Below are positions 16,791-25,689 of a stretch of 64,000 nt of DNA, piece by piece. The stretch spans positions 186,001 through 250,000 of the forward strand of contig JAIQGG010000002.1 of assembly GCA_020072785.1 (NCBI GenBank). Reading direction: 5' to 3'. The stretch comes from Terriglobia bacterium (GTDB lineage: Bacteria > Acidobacteriota > Terriglobia > Acidiferrales > UBA7541). The position numbers and the translations under genes were made by a program. Each line of letters begins with the position of its first letter. The stretch's first letter is position 1. The notes below the pieces were generated by a model, which searched no databases, was not told the DNA's origin, and worked only from the letters and a program-made list of their open reading frames with translations.

Positions 16791-17600
16791 ATGGGAACTG
16801 CCAGGGAATACACAATCGACGAACTGATGGTGGTGACGCTGGCCAAGGCGTTCACCAGCGACGACATCATCCTGAACGGCACGGTATCGTTCATTCCGGT
16901 ATCGGCGGTGCTGCTGGCGCGTGCCACGCACGCCCCCGGCCTCACCTGGGTCGCCGGCGCTGTCGGAGTGGACGCCCAGCCCGGCTCGGTCATCGGCAAC
17001 ACTCTTGACCCCACCATGTGGAAGGGCTGCGTGATGTACCTGCCGCAGTACGAGGACATGTGGTCGTACGTGCACCGCGGCACGCTGGAGACGTTCTGCA
17101 TTCGCGGCGCGCAGATCGACCAGTACGGCAACATCAACAACAGCATCATCGGCAGCGACTACCACAAGCCCAAGGTGCGCCTGCCCGGCTCGGCGGGGAT
17201 GGGGGACATGGGCTCGCTCGACAAACGCATCTTCATCTGGTCCACCACGCACAACCCGCGCACTTTCGTGAAGAAGGTGGATTTCCGCGCCTGCGTCGGC
17301 TGGCTGAACGGCGGCGACTCGCGCGCCAAGCTCGGCCTGCGCAACGGCCCGCAACTGGTCATCACCGACATGTGCGTGATGGATTTCGAGCCGAATTCGA
17401 AGCGCATGCGCCTGGTCAGCGTGCACCGTGGCATCACTCCGAAGCAGGTGCAGGAGCAGACCGCGTTCGAGCTGGTCATGCCCGCCCGCGTTCCGGAAAC
17501 GCCCGCGCCGGAGGCCGAATATCTGCGCCTGCTACGAGAGGTCGTGGACCCCAAGGCCATGCGCAAGATCGAATTCCGCGGCTCGGCAACGAAGGTCTAG
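16791..17600 (+). CDS. IpdB-like CoA-transferase family subunit B, set 1
   Basis: 269 aa, partner of the preceding alpha subunit. Typical IpdB/GctB parts are YTIDELMVVTLAKAFTSDD at the start, GAQIDQYGNINNSIIG in the middle, LPGSAGMGDMGSLDKRIFI, then VITDMCVMDFEPNSKRMRL and HRGITPKQVQEQTAFEL. These are seen in CoA-transferases and in ring-opening hydrolases of the IpdAB type. Whether it transfers CoA or hydrolyses a C-C bond cannot be decided from sequence alone. The neighbouring LLM and SDR genes suggest it acts on an oxidised cyclic acyl-CoA. Confidence 0.85.
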   Translation: MGTAREYTIDELMVVTLAKAFTSDDIILNGTVSFIPVSAVLLARATHAPGLTWVAGAVGVDAQPGSVIGNTLDPTMWKGCVMYLPQYEDMWSYVHRGTLETFCIRGAQIDQYGNINNSIIGSDYHKPKVRLPGSAGMGDMGSLDKRIFIWSTTHNPRTFVKKVDFRACVGWLNGGDSRAKLGLRNGPQLVITDMCVMDFEPNSKRMRLVSVHRGITPKQVQEQTAFELVMPARVPETPAPEAEYLRLLREVVDPKAMRKIEFRGSATKV

Positions 17601-17633
17601 GCCGAACGAGTCATTGGGTGCAAAGTTTACGTT

Positions 17634-17700
17634 GAGATCCTTTCCGGCAAGGCCGGAATCTTCGATCGGCGGACCTGATTGATTCACCTCAGGATGCCAC
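17634..17700 (+). repeat. Degenerate GAGATCCTT...TCAGGATG intergenic element, copy 1
   Basis: Between the CoA-transferase and LLM3 genes lies GAGATCCTTTCCGGC...CTCAGGATGCCA, with an internal TTCCGGC/GCCGGAA hairpin. It resembles the elements at 57980-58083 and 59595-59645. Such remnants are common between genes in related genomes. It carries no gene. Confidence 0.4.
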
Positions 17701-17734
17701 GCTTCCGTAGAAAGGTATAAGCAAGGAACCAGGA

Positions 17735-18868
17735 ATGAAAATTCGTCTCGGAGTACCCGGCGGCATCATGCCGCCCTTCGATAAAGTCATCCAGCAGGCG
17801 CAGCGCGCCGAAGCGCGCGGCTACGACTCCGCGTGGTGGCCCTGCCACCTCATGGGCTGGCACCCGCGCTCCATCTGGACGCCGGACATCACCCCGCTGG
17901 CCAATTTCCAGAAGAGCGCCGACGTCTATTTCGATCCCGTGCCGGCGATCGCCGCGGCCGGTGCAGCCACGAAAAAAATCCGCATGGGCACTGGCGTGAC
18001 GGACATTGTGCGCCGCAATCCGGCGATGCTGGCGCAGTCCGCGCTCACCCTCGACCACATCACCGGCGGGCGCTTCATCCTCGGCCTGGGCGCGGGCGAG
18101 GCTTGCAACGTCACCCCCTACGGCCTTTCCTTCGAAAAGGCCGTCTCCAAGCTCGAAGAGGGCATCCAGATCATCCGCGCGCTGTGGGCATCGCGCAGCG
18201 AGCCCGTCAATTTCGACGGCCAGTTCTGGAAGCTGAAGGACGCCGTGCTGGGCCTCGAGCCCTTCGAAGGCAAGACCCCGCCCATCTGGCTCGCCTCGCA
18301 CGGGCCGCGTGCGCTGGGCATCACCGGGCGCCTGGCCGATGGCTGGCTGCCCACGCGCATGACCCCGGCGGAGTATCGCACCAAGCTGGACGTGATTCAC
18401 GCCGCCGCGCGCGCAGCAGGCCGCGATCCCGCCGCGTTCGAAGCCGGCATGCTGGCCTACGTCATCGTGGACGAAGACCGCAACGTCGTGCGCAAGCTGC
18501 TGGACCACATCCTGGTCAAGGGCCTGTGCCTGCTGCTCCCCGCGGAACTCTTCGAACGCTTCGGCGCGGAGCCGCCCTTCGGCAAGGAGTCCTCGGGCTT
18601 TCACGACTACATTCCCTCCCGCGTGCCGCGCGCGGACGCCGAGCGCATCATGAACCGCGTGCCGCGGGAAGTGACCGAATACTACACGCTGAACGGCACG
18701 CCGGAAGACGTGGCCCAGCAGGTGCGCGAGCTGGCTGCGGCCGGGCTGCAGCACATCGTGTTGTGGAACATCACCGCCTTCGCCGATCCCGCGCGCGCCA
18801 AGTCCTCGTTCCAGGGCCTGGACCGCGTGAAGGAATTGCTGGACGGCTCGGGCGTTTCGGCCTCCTGA
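17735..18868 (+). CDS. Luciferase-like (LLM class) F420/FMN-dependent oxidoreductase, copy 3
   Basis: 377 aa, from a branch different from copies 1 and 2. MKIRLGVPGGIMPPFDKVIQ and EARGYDSAWWPCHLMGWHP resemble the methylene-tetrahydromethanopterin-reductase/ketoreductase-like (phthiodiolone-type) subgroup. Further landmarks are TKKIRMGTGVTDIVRRNPAM, ITGGRFILGLGAGEACN, PIWLASHGPRALGITGRLADGW and NGTPEDVAQQVREL. Members characterised in actinobacteria use F420 to reduce ketones, so a keto- or enone-reductase role is a reasonable guess. It stands 134 bp after the CoA-transferase pair, the largest internal gap of the block. Confidence 0.85.
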   Translation: MKIRLGVPGGIMPPFDKVIQQAQRAEARGYDSAWWPCHLMGWHPRSIWTPDITPLANFQKSADVYFDPVPAIAAAGAATKKIRMGTGVTDIVRRNPAMLAQSALTLDHITGGRFILGLGAGEACNVTPYGLSFEKAVSKLEEGIQIIRALWASRSEPVNFDGQFWKLKDAVLGLEPFEGKTPPIWLASHGPRALGITGRLADGWLPTRMTPAEYRTKLDVIHAAARAAGRDPAAFEAGMLAYVIVDEDRNVVRKLLDHILVKGLCLLLPAELFERFGAEPPFGKESSGFHDYIPSRVPRADAERIMNRVPREVTEYYTLNGTPEDVAQQVRELAAAGLQHIVLWNITAFADPARAKSSFQGLDRVKELLDGSGVSAS

Positions 18869-18910
18869 CCGGCGGAGGATTTCAGATTCATTCTGAGGAG
18901 GAACTCTCTC

Positions 18911-19687
18911 ATGCGGCTCAAAGGGAAAAGGGCGCTCATCACCGGGGCAGCCTCCGGGATCGGTTTGGCGGCGGCCGAGCGCTTTGTGGAAGAAGGCGCG
19001 GCGGTGGCCGCCGCGGACATCAACGCCGAGGGGGTGCGCGCTTTGGCCAAACGGCTGAGCGCGGCGGGGCATAAAGTGGGCGCGACGTCCGGCGACGTTT
19101 CGAAAACGGGGGACGCCAAGCGCATGGTGGAAGAGGCGGTGGCCTTTCTCGGCGGCCTGGACATTCTGATCAACAACGCCGGCATCGACGTGAAGGGTAC
19201 GGTGGTCTCCATCAGCGACGAGGATTGGGAGCGCCAGATCGCCGTCAATCTCACCAGCATCCAGCGCATGAGCAAATTTGCCATTCCGGAGATGAGCAAG
19301 GCCGGCGGCGGCGCGATTGTCAACACCGGCTCCATCGCCGGCTTCCTCGGCTATTCGAATCTGGCGGCCTACGGTGCGTCCAAGGGTGGCGTCGTGCAGA
19401 TCACCCGCAACATTGTGGCGGACTTCGCCGCCAGCAACATCCGCTGCAACTCCGTGAACCCCGGCGTGGTGAATACGCCATTACTGGTGCACGCGTGCAA
19501 GGAAGTGGCCGGCCCCGGCGGCGACTGGGAAGCGGTCGCCAAGGCCTATTGCGCCGGGCAGTTCATTCAACGCCCCGCCGAGCCGCGGGAGATCGCCAAC
19601 GCCATCCTTTTCCTGGCCAGCGACGAAGCCAGCTTCATCACCGGCGCGGAACTGCTGGTGGACGGGGGCTTCCGCATCCATCCGTAG
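18911..19687 (+). CDS. Short-chain dehydrogenase/reductase, copy 2
   Basis: 258 aa, ATG with GAGGAGGA eleven bases upstream. The Rossmann motif TGAASGIG is at 11-18, NNAGID near 89, and the catalytic residues are Ser141, Tyr154 and Lys158 (YGASKGG). Asp36 after the second strand (AAADINAE) predicts NAD preference. The C-terminus ITGAELLVDGGF is standard. It is probably a hydroxyacyl or cyclic alcohol dehydrogenase of the pathway. A SnoaL-like gene follows. Confidence 0.88.
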   Translation: MRLKGKRALITGAASGIGLAAAERFVEEGAAVAAADINAEGVRALAKRLSAAGHKVGATSGDVSKTGDAKRMVEEAVAFLGGLDILINNAGIDVKGTVVSISDEDWERQIAVNLTSIQRMSKFAIPEMSKAGGGAIVNTGSIAGFLGYSNLAAYGASKGGVVQITRNIVADFAASNIRCNSVNPGVVNTPLLVHACKEVAGPGGDWEAVAKAYCAGQFIQRPAEPREIANAILFLASDEASFITGAELLVDGGFRIHP

Positions 19688-19756
19688 CCGGCTGCGGAAA
19701 AAAGATTTATGGTTGTCACCCTGGGGGGTGACCGGGAAGGGAGAAGACTGGCCAGC

Positions 19757-20149
19757 ATGGGGAACACCGAAGCCATGGCCGTGGCTAAAGCCTACTTTGC
19801 CGCGGTCAATGAGACCCGCCTGGAGGATCTCGCGCAGATCTTTGCCGAAGACGCACGCATGGAGTACCCGCAGGTGGGCGTCCTGGTCGGCAGGGAAGCG
19901 ATCAAGAATTTTTATGCTTGGGTCTTCCGCTCGTACGGCGATCGCGACGACCGTGTGACGCGCTTCTTTTCCGATGGCGGGAACGGCGTGGCCGCGGAGA
20001 TCCACTTTGAGGGCAAGACGGCCCAGGGCGCCCCGGTGGTCTTCGACGCCGTGGACCTCTTCCGGGTGGAAAACGGGCACATCGTGGAGTTAAAAATTTT
20101 CTTCGACGCCAAGAAAGTGCTTGAAATGGTCGGAGAGGCCAAAAGGTAA
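19757..20149 (+). CDS. SnoaL/NTF2-like protein
   Basis: 130 aa from ATG 19757. A cone-shaped NTF2-like fold is predicted from VAKAYFAAVNETRLEDLAQI, FAEDARMEYPQ, GREAIKNFYAWVF and VDLFRVENGHIVELKIFFD. This fold includes ketosteroid isomerases, limonene-epoxide hydrolases and polyketide cyclases. Asp27-like and Asp/Glu residues suited for acid-base chemistry are present (EDARMEYP, FDAVDLF), but an exact reaction cannot be assigned. Its place between an SDR and an acyl-CoA synthetase fits an isomerase or hydratase step. Confidence 0.72.
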   Translation: MGNTEAMAVAKAYFAAVNETRLEDLAQIFAEDARMEYPQVGVLVGREAIKNFYAWVFRSYGDRDDRVTRFFSDGGNGVAAEIHFEGKTAQGAPVVFDAVDLFRVENGHIVELKIFFDAKKVLEMVGEAKR

Positions 20150-20161
20150 GGATCCATCCGG

Positions 20162-21868
20162 ATGACGCCGCCCGAATCCAGCCCCTCGCAGACCGAACTC
20201 GCAGGAAAGAAGCTCGCGTACGTCGCGTGCCCGGAAACGGACTCGCCGGAAGGGGCGGCCTGGGGCCGCGAAACGCTACCGCACGCCCTTCGCAAGTGCG
20301 CCAGCCGCTGGGGCGAGAAGCCCCTGCTGGTCTTTCCCGAGCGCCGGCTGACAGCGGCGGGATTGCTCCGCGAAGTGGAACAGTTTGCCATGGGCTTGCG
20401 CACGCTGGGCGCCGGCCCGCGCGAGCACACCGCGGTCTGCCTGCCCAATCTGGCGGAGACCTGCGTGGCCGAGCTGGCGACCGCGGCGCTCGGCGGCGCG
20501 GCGATGTTCATCAATACCCGCTACCGGATCAGCGAGTTCGAATACGTGCTGAAGCAGTCCGATGCGGCGACCCTGGTGCTGCCGCGCGAGTTCCTGCAGA
20601 TCGATTTTCTGAAGATGCTGCGGCAGGTCTGCCCGGAAGTGGCGCAGGCCAGGGACGGGCGCGTGCGCAGCGCCGCGTTTCCCATGCTGCAGCGCGTGAT
20701 CGTCGTGGGCGGCGCGCCCGAGGGCCTGCTGTCGTACGAAGAAGTGCTGCGGCGGGGCGCGGTGAGCGGCGGAACGGGGGATTTGCGCCGGCAGGAAGAA
20801 GCGGTGCAGCCGGACGACGTGGTGATCCTGCAGTACACCTCGGGCACCACGGCGTTTCCGAAGGCCGTGCTGCTCTCACACGGCCAGGTGCTGCGCAACG
20901 CCTTCCAGATGGAAGAGCGGGCCAACGTGCGCGAGGAAGACCGCGTGCTCTCGGCCATGCCCATGTTCCACGTGGGCGGCTCGGTGTGCGCGCTGCTGGG
21001 CGCGGTGACGCGGGGCTTCACGCTGTACACCTCGGCGGCGTTCGATGCGGGGGAGACGCTGCGGCTCATCGAGGAAGAGAAGATCACCACGTACATCGGG
21101 CTCGAGTCCATGTTTATCGCCATGCACAATCACCAGGATTTTGCGAAGCGCTCGCGGGCCAGCCTTTCCAAAGGCTGGTCGGCGGGCACGCCGTCGGTGC
21201 TGCGCATGGTGGTCGAGGAGATCGGGATCCAGCACCTCTGCCCGCTCTATGGCCTCTCCGAAGGCAGCCCCAACGTGGCCATTACCGGCTGGAACGATCC
21301 GCAGGAAAAGCGCGTCAACACCATGGGCCGCCCGGAACCGGGCGTGGAAATCAAAATCATCGACGGAGCCACGGGCAAGACGCTGGCGCGCGGCGAGCGC
21401 GGAGAGATCTGTTTCCGCGGCTGGAACGTGATGAAGGGCTATTACAAAAAGCCGGAAGAAACCGCGGCAGCCATCGACAACGAGGGCTGGCTGCACACCG
21501 GTGACGCCGGCTACATCGACGACGACGGCTTCGTGATCTGGACCGGGCGCCTGAAGGACATGTTCCGCGTCGGGGGCGAAAACGTTTCGGCGCTGGAGGT
21601 GGAGAATTTCCTCTGCGGGCATCCGGCGATCCGCGCGGCGGCGGTTGTCGGCGTCCCCGACGAGCGTTTGCGCGAGGTGCTGCTGGCGTTCGTGCAGTTG
21701 AAGAGCGGGGCAACGCTGACGGAAAAGGAATTGATCGAGTACTGCAAGGAGCGCATCGCGGGATTCAAGGTTCCACGGCACGTGCGCTTCGTCGAGCAGT
21801 TCGAGATGACCGGGAGCGGCAAAATCCAGAAATACGTGATGCGCGAGAAGATCCTGCGCGAATTCTAA
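20162..21868 (+). CDS. Acyl-CoA synthetase (AMP-forming, FadD-like)
   Basis: 568 aa adenylate-forming enzyme. The ATP-binding P-loop YTSGTTAFPK is at 225-234, YGLSEGSPN at the acyl-adenylate site, GWLHTGDAGYIDDDGF with GRLKDMFRVGGENV in the hinge region, and the catalytic lysine motif GSGKIQK near the end. It activates a carboxylic acid to its CoA thioester through an acyl-AMP. The N-terminal 40 residues are extra and poorly conserved. It is the last gene of the plus-strand block and meets the minus-strand operon tail to tail with 31 bp between. Confidence 0.9.
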   Translation: MTPPESSPSQTELAGKKLAYVACPETDSPEGAAWGRETLPHALRKCASRWGEKPLLVFPERRLTAAGLLREVEQFAMGLRTLGAGPREHTAVCLPNLAETCVAELATAALGGAAMFINTRYRISEFEYVLKQSDAATLVLPREFLQIDFLKMLRQVCPEVAQARDGRVRSAAFPMLQRVIVVGGAPEGLLSYEEVLRRGAVSGGTGDLRRQEEAVQPDDVVILQYTSGTTAFPKAVLLSHGQVLRNAFQMEERANVREEDRVLSAMPMFHVGGSVCALLGAVTRGFTLYTSAAFDAGETLRLIEEEKITTYIGLESMFIAMHNHQDFAKRSRASLSKGWSAGTPSVLRMVVEEIGIQHLCPLYGLSEGSPNVAITGWNDPQEKRVNTMGRPEPGVEIKIIDGATGKTLARGERGEICFRGWNVMKGYYKKPEETAAAIDNEGWLHTGDAGYIDDDGFVIWTGRLKDMFRVGGENVSALEVENFLCGHPAIRAAAVVGVPDERLREVLLAFVQLKSGATLTEKELIEYCKERIAGFKVPRHVRFVEQFEMTGSGKIQKYVMREKILREF

Positions 21869-21899
21869 AGCGCCGGGCCGGCCTAGCGCGGCGCCCCGG

Positions 21900-22829
21900 C
21901 TACCCCGCCAGAATCACGGACCAGTCCTTCGGGCGGTCCGCCTCCAGCCGCCAGTGCGCGTTCAGTTGCCCGTAGCCCGTCTGCCCCTCGCACTGATATT
22001 GCGAATGGCAGAAGTAGTGGAAGCCGGTCTTGTTGCGCTCCTGGTGCGAGGTGTTGAAGGCGTTGAGCGCGCGGCAGGAGGCTTCCACGCGGTCGCCGTT
22101 CTGCGCTTCGATCGCGAAGTGGCCTTCCGTGGGCGCTTTGCCCATCTCCGCGTAGCCCATGCGGATGTGCGAGCGACGCACCAAATTGTTTTCGCCGCCG
22201 CGGTAGATGTAGCCGTAGAGAATGTCGCGGTTGTCGGCCAGCGTGATCTGAAACGTGTTCCACGCGAAACGCTCGCTGAACTGCGCCGAGGCCCACACCC
22301 AGCGGCGGATCCCCGCGCGGGCGCCCCAGCCCCAGGCATGGTCGCGCGCGCCGAGCCCGGTGACCTCGTGGCGCTCGCCGCCGGCGCGGATCGTGCCCGT
22401 GTAGCGGCCCTGCTGCTCGTAGTGGTGGCTGTTGGTCTGCGCCAGCGCGCCGTGCGACTGCCCCCAGTCGTAGGGCGCGTGGATGGCGCGGAAGGTGAGG
22501 TCCACCTGGCACGCCCCGTCATCGTAGAACATCCGCCAAATCTTGAACGGCTCGATGGTGCGGAAGGCCAGCGGGCCGAAGTCCAGGCGCTCCTCGCCGA
22601 TCTCCTGCGGGATGTTGAAGTTCCAGCGCGTGAATTTTGCCAGCAGCACGTCGCCGCGCCACAGCGCGAAGATCACGTCGCCGATCTGCTGGTTGGGGTG
22701 CACCCCGGAGTAGCCGAAGGCGGCAAGCTTGGTCTGCGGGTCGTAAAAATCAAAATAAAACGCTTCCCGCCAGGTGCTTTCCGATCCAGTCGGGTGGATG
22801 AACTCGTCCTGCGGAGTCAATTCGGCCAC
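21900..22829 (-). CDS. Lipocalin-like/hydroxyneurosporene-synthase-like protein (DUF7064/DUF7065 type), copy 1
   Basis: 309 aa from GTG 22829 with AAAGGAG five bases upstream. All-beta and rich in aromatic residues: WREAFYFDFYDPQTKLAAF, GVHPNQQIGDVIFALWRGD, RFHAIHAPY-like segments, then RDHAWGWGARAGIRRWVWAS. The paralogue at 32552-33535 shares the WREAWYFEFYDP and RDRMWGWGGR motifs. I place it with the uncharacterised DUF7064/7065-like proteins, which resemble two-domain lipocalins such as AttH, but this is from memory of the motifs. There is no signal peptide. It is the last gene of the 12-gene operon. It could bind a hydrophobic intermediate. Confidence 0.6.
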   Translation of the reverse strand: MAELTPQDEFIHPTGSESTWREAFYFDFYDPQTKLAAFGYSGVHPNQQIGDVIFALWRGDVLLAKFTRWNFNIPQEIGEERLDFGPLAFRTIEPFKIWRMFYDDGACQVDLTFRAIHAPYDWGQSHGALAQTNSHHYEQQGRYTGTIRAGGERHEVTGLGARDHAWGWGARAGIRRWVWASAQFSERFAWNTFQITLADNRDILYGYIYRGGENNLVRRSHIRMGYAEMGKAPTEGHFAIEAQNGDRVEASCRALNAFNTSHQERNKTGFHYFCHSQYQCEGQTGYGQLNAHWRLEADRPKDWSVILAG

Positions 22830-22851
22830 GGGGGCTCCTTTGCAGCGGATC

Positions 22852-23760
22852 TCAGCGGCCACCCTGCGCTTCGGCGGCAAGTTTCTGCTCCGCCGCGGCG
22901 ACCGCCGCGACGGTCCTTTCGAACGATTCCGGCGCAACGGAAAAGCTGGTGAAGCCGAAGCGCAGCAGCGTCTCCAGCATTTCGGGGTAGCGCGACGGCG
23001 CATTCCCGCAAATCGAAACGGGAAGATTGCGCGCGCGGGCGGCGCGCGCGATGCGCTCCATGCCCGCGAGTACCGCCGGGTGCCGCTCGTCGAATTGCGC
23101 GGAGAGGCGGCGGTTGTCGCGGTCGATGCCCAGGATGAGCTGGGTCAGGTCGTTGGAGCCCACCGAAACGCCATGCACGTGGGGGAGAAACTCCTCGATG
23201 AGCAGCACGTTGGAGGGCAGTTCTGCCATCATCCACAATTCGAAGCCGGGCTGGCTCAGCAGCCCCTCTTCTTCGATCCAGGCGCGGCACTGCCGCAGCT
23301 CTTCCGGCAGCCGCACGAAGGGCAGCATCAGCTTAATGTTGTCGAAGCCCTGGGCACGCGCCCGGTTCACCGCCTGCAGCTCCAGCCGGAAGCATTCCGG
23401 CTCCGCGACGTAGCGGCTGCAGCCGCGGTAGCCCAGCATCGGATTCTCCTCCTTCTGTTCGTAGGCCGCGCCGCCGTCCAGTCCCGCGTACTCATTCGAT
23501 TTCAGGTCCAGCGTGCGGTAGATCACCGGCCGCGGCGCGAAGGCCGCCGCCACCTGCGCGATTTTCTCTTCGAAGAAGCCGGTGAAGGCTTCCGTGCCGC
23601 CCTCGGCGATCAGCTTGCGCGGGTGCGTGCCGATGGACAGCGCCAGAAACTCCGCGCGCATCAGCCCCACACCGTCGCAGGGCAGCGTCGCGTACTTCGC
23701 GGCGAGCTCCGGGAAGCTGAGGTTCAGCAGGATACGGGCTTGGGTGCGGCGCGTGGTCAT
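22852..23760 (-). CDS. Stand-alone PEP-binding TIM-barrel domain of a PEP synthase-type enzyme
   Basis: 302 aa from ATG 23760. It corresponds to only the C-terminal third of PEP synthase (usual full enzyme about 800 aa), yet the active site is intact: GLMRAEF (32-38), RTLDLKSNE (82-90), ENPMLGYRG (105-113), GSNDLTQ (201-207) and the catalytic cysteine 251 in ICGNAPS. The phosphohistidine domain is a separate gene immediately upstream (stop 13 bp before this start). No ATP-grasp (PPDK N-terminal) domain gene is found in the window. A comparable dissection is known for phenylphosphate synthase. It may move a phosphoryl group to or from pyruvate/PEP or an organic hydroxyl or enol. Confidence 0.85.
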   Translation of the reverse strand: MTTRRTQARILLNLSFPELAAKYATLPCDGVGLMRAEFLALSIGTHPRKLIAEGGTEAFTGFFEEKIAQVAAAFAPRPVIYRTLDLKSNEYAGLDGGAAYEQKEENPMLGYRGCSRYVAEPECFRLELQAVNRARAQGFDNIKLMLPFVRLPEELRQCRAWIEEEGLLSQPGFELWMMAELPSNVLLIEEFLPHVHGVSVGSNDLTQLILGIDRDNRRLSAQFDERHPAVLAGMERIARAARARNLPVSICGNAPSRYPEMLETLLRFGFTSFSVAPESFERTVAAVAAAEQKLAAEAQGGR

Positions 23761-23773
23761 GGTCTTTGTCAGC

Positions 23774-24112
23774 TCAGCCCTGCAGGAAGATTTCCCCCTG
23801 TTCGTTGAAGAGCACGGCCCGGCCGTCCAGCTCCGGCGCGCCACTCATCTCGCTGCCCATCATGCAGGGCAGATCGAATTCCCGCGCCACGATGGCCAGG
23901 TGCGAGGTGGCCCCGCCCGCCGTGCACACTACGCCTTTCACTTTCGAAAACAGCGGAATCACCGCCGTGGCCGAAGCCGACGAGGTCAGCAGGATGGTCT
24001 CCGAAAGATCCATCTTCATCAGCCGCAGGACGTCCTGCACCGTTTCCACCGCGCGCAGCGTCCCGCTGCAGGTGCGTCCCGAAGTCAGCGTGCCCTGTCC
24101 GATTTTCTGCAT
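23774..24112 (-). CDS. Stand-alone swivelling phosphohistidine domain (PEP-utiliser mobile domain)
   Basis: 112 aa. A single PEP-utilising-enzyme mobile domain, the carrier that swings a phosphohistidine between nucleotide and PEP sites. The signature GGATSHLAIVAREF gives phosphorylated His71, flanked by VKGVVCTAG and LPCMMGSEMSG, and ends with DGRAVLFNEQGEIFLQG. It begins two bases after the ligase stop codon and is followed by the PEP-binding barrel, so together they form two thirds of a PEP synthase. Without an ATP-grasp partner in view, the phosphoryl donor is unknown. Confidence 0.87.
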   Translation of the reverse strand: MQKIGQGTLTSGRTCSGTLRAVETVQDVLRLMKMDLSETILLTSSASATAVIPLFSKVKGVVCTAGGATSHLAIVAREFDLPCMMGSEMSGAPELDGRAVLFNEQGEIFLQG

Positions 24113-24114
24113 GC

Positions 24115-25689
24115 CTAAGCGCCTCCCACGCGCCGCTTGCGTCCGCTCCAGTATTTTTCCCGCAGCACGCGCTTCAGGATCTTCCCCGTCGGGGCCTTCG
24201 GCAATTCGCTTACGAAGTCCACGCCGGTCGGCTTCATATAGCTAGCCAGATTCTGCCGGCAGGTTTCAATGATCTCTTCGGGCGTCACCGTATGCCCGGG
24301 CCGCACCACCACGACGGCGCGCACCGTTTCCCCGAAGGTTTCGTGCGGAACGCCGATGACCGCGCATTCCATCACCGCCGGATGCTTGTAGATGACCTGC
24401 TCGACCACCGCGGGGTAGATGTTCTCGCCGCCGGAGACGATCATGTCCTTCTTGCGGTCCACCACGTAAAAATAGCCTTCCTTGTCCCACGTGGTCATGT
24501 CCCCGGTGTGGCACCACCCGCCGCGCAGCGTTTCCGCGGTCAGTTCGGGCAGGTTCCAGTAGCCCTTCATTACGTTTTCCCCGCGCACGATCATCTCCCC
24601 GGCGGTTTCGCCGTCCCGCGGCACGTCGTTGTCGTCGTCGTCCACTACCCGGCAGTCGCACAGCAGCGCCTCGCGCCCGCAGGAGAGCAGCAGGTGCGGC
24701 TTGTCGGCCAGCGCGTGGCGATGATCTTCGGGGGTGAGCACTGCGGAGATAATGCTCAGCTCCGTCTGCCCCATATACTGGATGAAGCCGGCGTTCGGAA
24801 AGGCGGCCATGGCGCGGCGCAGCGTGGTGACGGACATGGGCCCGCCGCCGTAGCCGATCAGGCGCAGGCAACTGGTGTCGAACTGCGCGAATTCCGGCAC
24901 GTCCAGCATGTAGTTGAGCATCGTGGTGATGCCCAGAAACGACGTGACCCCCTCGGCCTGGATCACCTCCAGCGTCTTGCGCGGCTCGAAATTCAGGATC
25001 ACCACGCGCGCCCCGTGAAACAGGTAGCTGTGCGGCAGCAGCACCGCGATGTGAAACATCTGCCCGAGGATGAGGTAGACGTCGCCGGGCGAGATCTTTT
25101 CCGCGGCGGTCATGTTGACGATGGTGGTGAAGGCGTTGCGGTGCGTGATCATCACGCCCTTGGCGATGCCCGTGGTACCCCCCGTGTAGCAGAAGAAGTA
25201 CAGGTCGTCGTCGCCCACCGTGTAGACGCTCTCCGGCTCGGCGTCCGGCTGCCCCGCGATCCATGCGTCATAGCTCAGCGGAAAGCCGTGGCCCGCGCCC
25301 AGGCCCACCACGAATTCGATCGACGGCAGCTCGCCCGCCTTGTCCCGGAAGGCCTGCGCATATTCCGGGCTGACCAGGATGCCCCGCGGCGCGCCGTCCT
25401 TCAGCGTGAAGGCCACCTCATCCGGCGTGAAGCGCCAGTTGAGCGGCTGGATGACGATGCCCGTTTTCGCTCCCGCGTAGAACAGCTCCAGGTACTCCAG
25501 GCAGTTCCGCGAATAGATGGCAATGCGCTCGCCCTTCTTCAGGCCCCTGGCCACCAGCGCGTGCGCCAGCCGGTTTACGCGCCGGTTCAGGTCCTTCCAG
25601 GTGATGCGCCGGCCGTTGTTCGCGTCCACCAGCGCCACCTTGTCCGGATAGCGCCGCGCGTTGCGGGTTACCGTGAGACCGATGTTCAT
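24115..25689 (-). CDS. AMP-forming acyl-CoA ligase
   Basis: 524 aa. Adenylate-forming ligase with P-loop YTGGTTGIAK (168-177; the second Ser/Gly position is Gly), GYGGGPMSVTTLRRAM, YMGQTELSI, GWCHTGDMTTWDKEGYFYVV, RKKDMIVSGGENIYP and the catalytic lysine in APTGKILK. The ATG overlaps the stop of the HyuB-like gene by four bases, so translation is coupled. In the acetophenone pathway a ligase acts right after the ketone carboxylase to make a beta-ketoacyl-CoA. The same order of genes here suggests this one activates the carboxylation product. The substrate is unknown. Confidence 0.9.
   Translation of the reverse strand: MNIGLTVTRNARRYPDKVALVDANNGRRITWKDLNRRVNRLAHALVARGLKKGERIAIYSRNCLEYLELFYAGAKTGIVIQPLNWRFTPDEVAFTLKDGAPRGILVSPEYAQAFRDKAGELPSIEFVVGLGAGHGFPLSYDAWIAGQPDAEPESVYTVGDDDLYFFCYTGGTTGIAKGVMITHRNAFTTIVNMTAAEKISPGDVYLILGQMFHIAVLLPHSYLFHGARVVILNFEPRKTLEVIQAEGVTSFLGITTMLNYMLDVPEFAQFDTSCLRLIGYGGGPMSVTTLRRAMAAFPNAGFIQYMGQTELSIISAVLTPEDHRHALADKPHLLLSCGREALLCDCRVVDDDDNDVPRDGETAGEMIVRGENVMKGYWNLPELTAETLRGGWCHTGDMTTWDKEGYFYVVDRKKDMIVSGGENIYPAVVEQVIYKHPAVMECAVIGVPHETFGETVRAVVVVRPGHTVTPEEIIETCRQNLASYMKPTGVDFVSELPKAPTGKILKRVLREKYWSGRKRRVGGA

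Noticed and set aside
22852-24112. Naming the split PEP-synthase genes as phenylphosphate synthase
   Set aside because: The domain split is similar, but the ATP-grasp subunit is missing and no phenylphosphate carboxylase (UbiD-like) gene is nearby.
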